Positions 1 through 6,287 of a stretch of DNA of 31,380 nucleotides are shown in pieces (position 1 is the first letter of the stretch; every line of letters begins with the position of its first letter). The notes under the pieces were generated by a model, which was not told where the DNA came from, ran no database searches, and was given only the letters and a program-made list of their open reading frames with translations. The DNA is from an uncultured Bacteroidales bacterium (GTDB lineage: Bacteria; Bacteroidota; Bacteroidia; Bacteroidales; P3). Position numbers and translations under genes: made by a program. The stretch lies in NCBI GenBank assembly GCA_937906975.1, contig CALCUN010000140.1, forward strand, positions 1 through 31,380. Reading direction: 5' to 3'.

Positions 1-4
1 GGAT

Positions 5-502
5 TCAACGGAATCTCCTCTTGGGGGTTACGGGAGCCTTCACTTCTTCCTTGACGGGAGCGGGCGCAGGAGCGGGAGCCTCTTCCTTAACAGGAGCAGG
101 CGTTTCTACCACGGGTTCAGCTTCCACTTTTACTTCGGATACTTCCACCACGGGCTCCTTCACTTCTTCTTTCACAGGCTCGGCTTTCTTAGGATGATTG
201 ATGGCATCCAAATCGATTTTGCCCAGCGGCTTGAAGTGCGGACGTTCGGGTTCAGGAGCAGGTTCGGGCTTGGCTTCTTCCTTTTTAGGTTCTTCCACAG
301 GCGCTTCCTGCTTAGGCATTTCTTTCTTCTTGGTAGGCATTTCGCCCTTGCCGAATTTCTTCCACAAAAGGGCATAAGCTTCGTCCGAAACCTTTACGTT
401 AGGATCGTTCTCCACTTCGATGCCTTCTTTGCGCAAGTAATCCACCAGCGTAGAAACACCAACATTTACTTCTTTAACTATCTTACTTAATCTAACAGGC
501 AT
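5..502 (-). CDS. Free-standing IF-2 N-terminal domain protein
   Basis: The first 50 or so residues (MPVRLSKIVKEVNVGVSTL onward) match the N-terminal domain of Bacteroidota translation initiation factor IF-2, and FKPLGKIDLDAIN near residue 90 matches the next conserved IF-2 patch. The rest is a Pro/Ala/Glu/Lys linker that ends PKRRFR and a TGA at 7-5. The GTPase domains of IF-2, which normally make a protein of about 900 residues, are absent before this stop. I start it at 502 because IF-2 proteins begin at this Met; an in-frame Met 11 codons upstream lies inside the neighbouring gene. It follows the DUF1016 stop by 4 bases, and nusA, the usual neighbour of infB, is not there. The gene is visibly richer in G+C than its neighbours. 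It may be a stand-alone paralogue or the 5' piece of a broken infB. The domain call is firm; the function is not. Confidence 0.75.
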   Translation of the reverse strand: MPVRLSKIVKEVNVGVSTLVDYLRKEGIEVENDPNVKVSDEAYALLWKKFGKGEMPTKKKEMPKQEAPVEEPKKEEAKPEPAPEPERPHFKPLGKIDLDAINHPKKAEPVKEEVKEPVVEVSEVKVEAEPVVETPAPVKEEAPAPAPAPVKEEVKAPVTPKRRFR

Positions 503-506
503 AACA

Positions 507-1577
507 TTAATTTTCGGTTTCTTCAAACTCTTCAATCCATTCTTTTAGCTTTTTTTGTAAAAGATTCTTGTCAGGAAGATATAATTGATAAGCAGAAGCG
601 TAAATATTTGCATTACTTGGCAATGTTAATTCTACAAGAGCATCATTTTTCTCTTCACAAAGCAAAATGCCAATTGTAGGATTCTCAAAATCTTGCTTTA
701 CATAGCGATCATAATAATTGACATACATTTGCATTTGACCTAAATCTTGATGAGCAAGTTTATCTGTTTTTAAATCAATTAGCACATAACATTGAAGCAA
801 TCTATTATAAAAAACTAAATCAACATAGAAATTTTGTTCATCAAACGTAAAACGTTTTTGTCTTGCTTCAAAAAGAAAACCTTTTCCAAGTTCCAATAAG
901 AAATTTTGCAATTTTCCAATAATAGCATTTTCTAATTTTGATTCTGAATAAGTAACATCAGGCTTTAATCCTAAAAATTCTAATGTTAAAGGATTCTTTA
1001 TAATATCAGCAGGCTTTTCTATCTTTTGTCCTTCGTTTGATAATCGTAAAATTTCTTTCTTGTTTCTACTTAAAGCTAAGCGTTCATAAAGGCTACTTCC
1101 TACTTGTCTGCTTAATTGTCTTACGCTCCATTGTTGTTCTCTACATTCAATTTCATAAAAGTTTCGAGCTTCTAAATTTTCTATACGCATCAAAATAAGA
1201 TAATGAGACCAAGAAAGAGTGAATTGTATATTTCTTATGTTGTTTTCTTCTATTGATTTGTCGTTTTCAATTTGACAGACAGTGTTTGTCAAATTTCTAT
1301 ATGCTAAATAAAATTGTCTTATTTGTCTTAAATTAGAATATGACCACCCTTCACCAAAACGTTCGGTTAATTTTTTTGATAGATTTTGTAAAACCTCTTT
1401 TCCGTATTGAGATTTTTTGTCTCCTTTTTGTTCGTTTTCTACAATATATTTCCCAATGCCAAATTTAGTGTACACTTCTGCGGTGTTAATAGTTGTTACT
1501 ATGTTTTTGCGAGTTTGTTCTATTAAATTGGAAATATGTTCAAAAAGAATATCTTCATGTTTTTGAATATTATTCAT
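507..1577 (-). CDS. DUF1016 / YhcG-type PD-(D/E)XK nuclease
   Basis: This 356-residue protein has the two-part structure of the YhcG/DUF1016 family. An N-terminal helical half contains GKYIVENEQKG, YGKEVL and RFGEGWSYSNLRQIRQFYL. The C-terminal PD-(D/E)XK nuclease fold has YVDLVFYNR with D253 and VLIDLK with D268 and K270 as the likely metal-binding and catalytic residues, followed by the QMQMYVNYYD helix. Length is normal for the family, so it looks intact. Members are linked to DNA recombination or restriction and are often found on mobile DNA. Here it stands alone, with no restriction-modification partner, 32 bases after the porin gene and 4 bases before the IF-2-like gene. Substrate and role are unknown. 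Confidence 0.88.
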   Translation of the reverse strand: MNNIQKHEDILFEHISNLIEQTRKNIVTTINTAEVYTKFGIGKYIVENEQKGDKKSQYGKEVLQNLSKKLTERFGEGWSYSNLRQIRQFYLAYRNLTNTVCQIENDKSIEENNIRNIQFTLSWSHYLILMRIENLEARNFYEIECREQQWSVRQLSRQVGSSLYERLALSRNKKEILRLSNEGQKIEKPADIIKNPLTLEFLGLKPDVTYSESKLENAIIGKLQNFLLELGKGFLFEARQKRFTFDEQNFYVDLVFYNRLLQCYVLIDLKTDKLAHQDLGQMQMYVNYYDRYVKQDFENPTIGILLCEEKNDALVELTLPSNANIYASAYQLYLPDKNLLQKKLKEWIEEFEETEN

Positions 1578-1609
1578 TTTCTTCTTTATTATTTAAAAAA
1601 ATAAAAGGT

Positions 1610-3364
1610 TTAATTCCAAAGTTCCCATGATAATCCCCAACGGAAGTTAAGTCCTGTGTGAGGATAGTATGGAGAGGAGAAATAATTGTTTGAGAATAAT
1701 CCTGCGTATGGGTGTTCAAGGCAGATGAATAGGTTGCATTGTGATATTTTTATGTTGGCAAAAATATCTGCATACACGTAATTGCCTATCAATTCTTCGT
1801 CTTGACGCACAAAAAAGCCAGTTTTTGCATTGTAAACATCAGCATAATATGCCGAGAAGTAGTTTAAATCTACTCCAAACAAGCTTGTCATTTTTCCTCC
1901 AAAGAGATTGACTTTTAGAGCAAGGCTTGCTTTTGCTTGCACTTCGGGAAGGCGTATTGCATCTGTGTTATCGGTTTTTTGATACAATACTTGTCCTTTT
2001 GCGTTAAAGATTCCTATGTTATAATTATAGACTGCTTTTGCTTGAAGCAGGTTTGCTTTTTTGGAAACTTGAACTATGTCTAAGTTTTGTGTTAAATAGG
2101 TTGCGTTTTCAACTTGGTGGTAAGTTAGGTCTAAGAGTAGATTTTTTGTGTCGTATTTTAGTTTTATGCTATTGGTAAGTGTTGGATTTATTTTGCTGTA
2201 ATATCTGAAAAAATAGTTGCCGTAGGCTTTGTTTTGTTCGGCTTGCAAAGAGATTTTCTCTTTATAAGAGGCTTTTATTAAGGCTTGGTGTTCGTTTGTA
2301 GAGTTTTCCGAAAGTATATAGGTGTATTTTCCTTCTAAATCAAAGTTTTTTACGTTTAATCCTACACTTGCAAATGGCGAAACTTGATTTTTGAAATAAG
2401 AATCTGTGTTGCTGTAAGATAAAAGCCTATGTGTGATTCCTATGTTTAGGGGAATGAAAAAGTTTTCTTTATTAGATGTTTTGTTTGTCCACGATAGGGT
2501 GTTTTCTATGTTGGTTTGGGAGAGGGAATCTCCTTCTAAGATTTCTAAATCATTGAATACTCTTTTGAGATTGTCGTAAATAATTTGATGACTTATTGCT
2601 CCAAGATTTCTTTCTTTGCTTAAAAGGTAGTGTTGTGTAAGGGCGAAGTTGTAATTCTTGTATTGGCTGTAAGCAGATGTGTAATGAGTAGGGTAGGTTT
2701 CGGGTTTGGAATAAGATTGGTTTAACCAAAGACTATCATGTAAGATTCCACCGTTTTCATTGACGTAAGCACGGTTTCTAATGAAAGATAATAATGCTCT
2801 ATATCTTCCATTTTTTGAAATATAGTTTGTAGTTAAATCAAAAAATTGGTTCATTACTTCCGATGTAGCAAAGACTCCGTCTGCGTAATTCACATCATAT
2901 TTCACCGCTACGTTCAATCCTTTTGCTAAGTTTTGAGCATGGATTATTGTAAAGTATTGCGAAGAATTTATGTCGCTGGAATATTTCAATAAACTATAAG
3001 GATTGCTTAGTTGATAAAAGTTTATGTTTTCTAATGTGTGGAAATAAGGTTGAAAAAGATTAGGAAGAAAATCGTAAGTGCTTGTTTGAGACTTGTATTC
3101 TAAAGATTGGCTTGCTCCTCCAAGTGTAGAGAGAGTTTGATAGAAAGAGGTGCTGATTTCTTTCGTTGCATCAACTCTGTGAGATGAATATAAATCGTTT
3201 TCTATCTTAAATACAGAGTCAATTAAAAAAGACTTGCTATCGGATTTAAAGTAAATATTCGATATATGCAGAGAGTCTTCCTTTTCTTTTTGTGCAAAAA
3301 TTTGAAAAGGAAGACTAATTGCAAATATTATTAAAGATAAGATAAATCTTTTCTTTGGGTGCAT
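1610..3364 (-). CDS. Putative outer-membrane porin (Porin_10 type)
   Basis: The protein has 584 residues with a signal peptide at about 1-24 (hydrophobic stretch ending IFAQ). The body is rich in alternating aromatic and polar strands typical of an outer-membrane beta barrel. The C-terminal stretch YPHTGLNFRWGLSWELWN matches the end of the Bacteroidota putative porin family (Porin_10, pfam14121), in which a PxPGRxFRxGixWxFxN-like strand closes the barrel. Length is close to the family norm. It begins 4 bases after the trxB stop and is probably co-transcribed with it. The substrate cannot be read from the sequence. Confidence 0.8.
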   Translation of the reverse strand: MHPKKRFILSLIIFAISLPFQIFAQKEKEDSLHISNIYFKSDSKSFLIDSVFKIENDLYSSHRVDATKEISTSFYQTLSTLGGASQSLEYKSQTSTYDFLPNLFQPYFHTLENINFYQLSNPYSLLKYSSDINSSQYFTIIHAQNLAKGLNVAVKYDVNYADGVFATSEVMNQFFDLTTNYISKNGRYRALLSFIRNRAYVNENGGILHDSLWLNQSYSKPETYPTHYTSAYSQYKNYNFALTQHYLLSKERNLGAISHQIIYDNLKRVFNDLEILEGDSLSQTNIENTLSWTNKTSNKENFFIPLNIGITHRLLSYSNTDSYFKNQVSPFASVGLNVKNFDLEGKYTYILSENSTNEHQALIKASYKEKISLQAEQNKAYGNYFFRYYSKINPTLTNSIKLKYDTKNLLLDLTYHQVENATYLTQNLDIVQVSKKANLLQAKAVYNYNIGIFNAKGQVLYQKTDNTDAIRLPEVQAKASLALKVNLFGGKMTSLFGVDLNYFSAYYADVYNAKTGFFVRQDEELIGNYVYADIFANIKISQCNLFICLEHPYAGLFSNNYFSSPYYPHTGLNFRWGLSWELWN

Positions 3365-3368
3365 TTAT

Positions 3369-4313
3369 CTATGCTAATGGATTAGCTAATAAGAAACGTT
3401 CGCAGTCCATTGCTGCTTTACATCCGCTTCCTGCTGCAACGATTGCTTGACGATAAGTAGGGTCGCAAACATCTCCTGCTGCGAAAACTCCTTCTATGTT
3501 AGTCTTTGAGCTCTTGTCTTGTGTGATTATGTATCCTTCTTTGTTCAATTCTATTTGTCCTGCAAGGAAATCTGTGTTTGGTTTATGACCTATTGCAAGG
3601 AAAATACCTGTTACAGCGATTTCTTTTAACTCTCCTGTTTGTGAGTGTTCTAAACGGAATCCTGTTACGCCACTATCATCTCCCAAAACTTCGTTTGGTT
3701 TGTGGTTCCACACAACTTCAATTTTTGGATTCGATAAAACTCTTTCTTGCATCGCTTTTGAAGCTCTCAATTCGTCTCTTCTAACAATCAAATACACTTT
3801 TGTGCAAATGTTTGCAAGGTAAGAAGCTTCTTCACACGCAGTGTCGCCACCGCCAACTACGGCAACTTCTTGATTTCTGTAGAAGAAACCATCGCAAGTT
3901 GCACATGCAGAAACTCCCATGCCCATAAATTTTTGTTCGCTTTCAAGTCCTAACCATCTTGCACTTGCTCCTGTTGCTATGATTACAGATTCTGCCTCTA
4001 TCTTACTGCCATTGTCAGTTTCTACTTTAAAAGGACGTGAAGAGAAGTCAGCTTTTACAACTACTTCTGAGCGAACTTCTGTTCCGAAACGCATAGCTTG
4101 TTGTTTTATTTGTTCCATCATTTCGCTTCCTTCAACTCCTTCAGGGTAGCCTGGGAAATTTTCAATTTCTGTTGTGATTGTCAATTGTCCACCTGCTTGC
4201 ATACCTTCTAAAACAACAGGTTTTAAATCTGCTCTTGCAGCATAAATTGCAGCTGTATAGCCTCCTGGGCCAGAGCCTATGATTAAACATTTGATTCTTT
4301 CAAATTCAGACAT
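3369..4313 (-). CDS. trxB: Thioredoxin-disulfide reductase
   Basis: This is cytoplasmic NADPH-dependent flavoenzyme TrxB, which reduces oxidised thioredoxin. FAD binding is shown by GSGPGGYTAAIYAARA (residues 13-28) and by the C-terminal FAAGDVCD motif near 279. The redox-active disulfide is C137-A-T-C140 followed by DGFF, and NADPH binding is marked by VVGGGDTACEEA near 152 and the IVRRDE arginines. At 314 residues it is full length. It is the first gene of the leftward unit, with its own Bacteroidota promoter at 4346-4375 that interleaves with the promoter of the divergent TPM gene. The porin follows after 4 bases. Confidence 0.97.
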   Translation of the reverse strand: MSEFERIKCLIIGSGPGGYTAAIYAARADLKPVVLEGMQAGGQLTITTEIENFPGYPEGVEGSEMMEQIKQQAMRFGTEVRSEVVVKADFSSRPFKVETDNGSKIEAESVIIATGASARWLGLESEQKFMGMGVSACATCDGFFYRNQEVAVVGGGDTACEEASYLANICTKVYLIVRRDELRASKAMQERVLSNPKIEVVWNHKPNEVLGDDSGVTGFRLEHSQTGELKEIAVTGIFLAIGHKPNTDFLAGQIELNKEGYIITQDKSSKTNIEGVFAAGDVCDPTYRQAIVAAGSGCKAAMDCERFLLANPLA

Positions 4314-4317
4314 AATT

Positions 4318-4338
4318 TCTTTGATTTATTTTATTTTT
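4318..4338 (+). repeat. Solo 21-bp unit in the trxB leader
   Basis: This 21-base stretch begins TCTTTG and continues as an A/T tract. It matches unit 3 of array D (4972-4992) at 20 of 21 positions, differing only at the eighth base (T here, C there). It lies between the trxB start codon and its -7 box, so it is in the untranslated leader. No second unit follows at 21 bp. Confidence 0.4.
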
Positions 4339-4345
4339 AAGAGTG

Positions 4346-4375
4346 CAAAAGTAGTAAAATTTGCGTTAATTCAAA
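4346..4375 (-). promoter_or_regulatory. Bacteroidota-type promoter of trxB
   Basis: On the minus strand TTTG (4375-4372), an 18-base spacer and TACTTTTG (4353-4346) match the -33/-7 pattern of the Bacteroidota primary sigma factor (TTTG, about 19-21 bases, TAnnTTTG). The -7 box is 33 bases upstream of the trxB ATG. The -33 box lies inside the spacer of the divergent TPM promoter. Confidence 0.6.
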
Positions 4376-4392
4376 AAAAAATGTTACTTTTG
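4360..4392 (+). promoter_or_regulatory. Bacteroidota-type promoter of the TPM-LemA-parC unit
   Basis: TTTG at 4360-4363, a 21-base spacer and TACTTTTG at 4385-4392 match the Bacteroidota consensus. The TPM ATG follows at 4417, giving a leader of roughly 20 bases. The leader carries CTAAGGAAAAATT just before ATG, whose AAGGA could act as a ribosome-binding site. The promoter overlaps the trxB promoter on the other strand. Confidence 0.65.
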
Positions 4393-4416
4393 TCTGTCAA
4401 TTTCTAAGGAAAAATT

Positions 4417-5646
4417 ATGAGAAAGTATATCTTATTCTTAATATTTTTATGCTTTGTTGGACTAAATAGGGGGTTTGCTTTTTCTCTTGAGCAGATTCCA
4501 AATCCTAAAACAAGTTGTGCTCAATGTTATGTGGCAAATCAAGATGGAATACTTTCTTCTTCTGCAACCGATAAGATAAATAAAACTTTGCATGCTTTAA
4601 ATCAAAAAACAGGAATAGAGATTGCTGTTGTTGCACTTGAGGGAGAGGAAACTACTTCTGCAAGAGATTTATCAATGGAGTTGTTTGACAAATGGCAAAT
4701 CGGGAAAAAAGGAGAGGATAACGGAGTTATAATTATGCTTACAAAGGCCTCAAGAGAGGTTTTTATAAGAACAGGTTATGGTGTTGAGGGAATTTTGACC
4801 GATGCTTTGTCTTCAAGAATTGTAAACAGATATATGGCTCCTTATTTCAAGCAAGGACAATGGGACGAGGGCTTTTTGGCGGGTGTTTCTCAGGTTGTGA
4901 ATTTGCTTGAAAAAGACTATGAAAAAATCTCTAAGGAAAATAAAAATATTCCTAAGAAAAAAAATTTTTTTTCTTTGACTTATTTTATTTTTTCTTTGAC
5001 TTTTTTTCTCGTTGCTTTTCTTGTGATTTACAAGCAGTATTCTCACATAAATAATAACTATAAATTAGAAAAAATTAAGGCGATAAAACAAAAATCTTTG
5101 CCGTGGATAATTATAGGAATTGTGTTTTTGCCAGGCCTATTGCTTTTGCTTGCTTGGATTTATCTTTATGCTATAAAAAGAATCAAAAAAGCGAAAGTAA
5201 AATGTAGCTGTGGCAAGGATATGAGACTGCTATCGGAAAAAGAAGAAGACGCATATCTTAGCCGTAAAGCACAGATTGAAGAGGAGATTGGTAGTAAAAA
5301 TTATGATGTTTGGCTATGTGAGAGCTGTGGTAACACGGTTATTTATCCATACGATAAGATATTGACAAGTTATAGCGATTGTCCTTCTTGCAGGGCAAAG
5401 GCTTGTTATAAGCAATCAGAGAAAGTATTGAAATATCCTACCTCTTTTAGAAATGGAATAATGAGAAAGACCTATCGTTGCAAGAATTGCAATCATATTT
5501 CTTACATTGATAGCGAAATTCCAAGAAGAGCAGGAGTGATTGTTGGCGGAATGGGACACGGAAGTGGCTTTGGCGGAGGATTTTCTGGCGGAGGCAGTTG
5601 GGGAGGTGGCTTCTCTGGTGGTGGAGGCGGTGGCGGACGCTTCTAA
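4417..5646 (+). CDS. TPM-domain membrane protein with zinc-ribbon segment and Gly-rich tail
   Basis: Order of parts in 409 residues: signal peptide (1 to about 22); a TPM (DUF477, YgcG-like) domain at about 40-165 with the typical GIEIAVVALEG, IGKKGEDNGVIIML and RIVNRYMAPYFKQGQWDEGF stretches; a Lys-rich linker; membrane helices at about 186-206 and 228-252; a cysteine-rich part with CSCG, CESCG, CPSCRAKAC and CKNC pairs that look like two zinc ribbons; and a Gly/Ser tail ending GGGGGGRF. TPM proteins next to LemA are a common bacterial pair tied to envelope maintenance, though the exact activity is not settled. Codons 172-199 are made of four exact 21-bp units (array D), encoding the linker and the start of the first helix. 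LemA follows after 35 bases. Confidence 0.88.
   Translation: MRKYILFLIFLCFVGLNRGFAFSLEQIPNPKTSCAQCYVANQDGILSSSATDKINKTLHALNQKTGIEIAVVALEGEETTSARDLSMELFDKWQIGKKGEDNGVIIMLTKASREVFIRTGYGVEGILTDALSSRIVNRYMAPYFKQGQWDEGFLAGVSQVVNLLEKDYEKISKENKNIPKKKNFFSLTYFIFSLTFFLVAFLVIYKQYSHINNNYKLEKIKAIKQKSLPWIIIGIVFLPGLLLLLAWIYLYAIKRIKKAKVKCSCGKDMRLLSEKEEDAYLSRKAQIEEEIGSKNYDVWLCESCGNTVIYPYDKILTSYSDCPSCRAKACYKQSEKVLKYPTSFRNGIMRKTYRCKNCNHISYIDSEIPRRAGVIVGGMGHGSGFGGGFSGGGSWGGGFSGGGGGGGRF
4930..5013 (+). repeat. Array D: four 21-bp units inside the TPM gene
   Basis: Six-base heads occur at exactly 21-bp steps: TCTAAG 4930, CCTAAG 4951, TCTTTG 4972 and TCTTTG 4993, with A/T tracts between. The centre, 4954-4975, is a perfect 22-base palindrome of the form AAG-A8-T8-CTT. 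The units are codon-aligned and read as heptads SKENKNI, PKKKNFF, SLTYFIF and SLTFFLV (residues 172-199). Period, head sequences and inverted order are those of the intergenic arrays A-C. Confidence 0.7.
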
Positions 5647-5681
5647 AACAATGAATTGGTAATTTTAATAAAAGAAAGAAT

Positions 5682-6272
5682 ATGAAGAAAAAGTTTATCC
5701 CTATTATTATTGTGGCAGCAGTTGTTGTAATTCTTGTTGCTTGGGGCGTTAGTGTTTACAATGGTTTGGTGGTTAAAGATGAAAATTGTTCAAAACAATG
5801 GTCTAAGGTAGAGAGTCAATATCAAAGAAGAATGGATTTAATACCTAATTTAGTAAACACAGTAAAGGGTTATGCTTCTCACGAAGAGGCTACTTTATTA
5901 AAGGTAATTGAAGCAAGAAATCAAGCATCGCAAGTAAAGATTGATGCAGAAAATATGACACAAGAGCAGTTGAATAATTTCCAACAAAGCCAAGAAAATC
6001 TTTCTTCTGCAATTAGAGGATTGAATATCGTGGTTGAGAAATATCCTGACTTGAAAGCAAATCAAAATTTCTTGGAATTACAATCGCAACTTGAAGGAAC
6101 AGAAAACAGAATTGCGGTTGAAAGACAACGTTACTCAGATGTGGTAAACGAATACAACACAAGCGTAAGACGTTTCCCTAATAGTTTGTTTGCTTCTATG
6201 TTTGGATTTGACAAAAAACCATATTTTGAAGCACAATCAGGAGCAGAAAATGCACCAAAAGTAGAATTTTAA
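5682..6272 (+). CDS. lemA: LemA family protein
   Basis: The 196 residues contain an N-terminal membrane anchor (about 5-27) followed by a helical periplasmic domain with the LemA hallmarks: YNGLVVKDENCSKQWSKVE, YQRRMDLIPNLVNTVKGYA and FPNSLFASMFGFDKKPYFEA near the end. Length is typical. LemA proteins are membrane-anchored helical-bundle proteins of unclear function and are often paired with TPM proteins, as here. The parC gene starts 15 bases downstream, so the three are likely one transcript. Confidence 0.95.
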   Translation: MKKKFIPIIIVAAVVVILVAWGVSVYNGLVVKDENCSKQWSKVESQYQRRMDLIPNLVNTVKGYASHEEATLLKVIEARNQASQVKIDAENMTQEQLNNFQQSQENLSSAIRGLNIVVEKYPDLKANQNFLELQSQLEGTENRIAVERQRYSDVVNEYNTSVRRFPNSLFASMFGFDKKPYFEAQSGAENAPKVEF

Positions 6273-6287
6273 CATTACTTCTTAGAG

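Noticed and set aside
503..535. Upstream start for the IF-2-like protein at 535
   Set aside because: The added 11 residues lie inside the DUF1016 gene, and IF-2 proteins begin at the MPVRLSK-type Met.
4960..5010. Frameshift or assembly error at the A8-T8 run in the TPM gene
   Set aside because: The frame stays open through the run into the cysteine-rich and Gly-rich parts expected of the protein, so the run is in register, though length variation remains possible.
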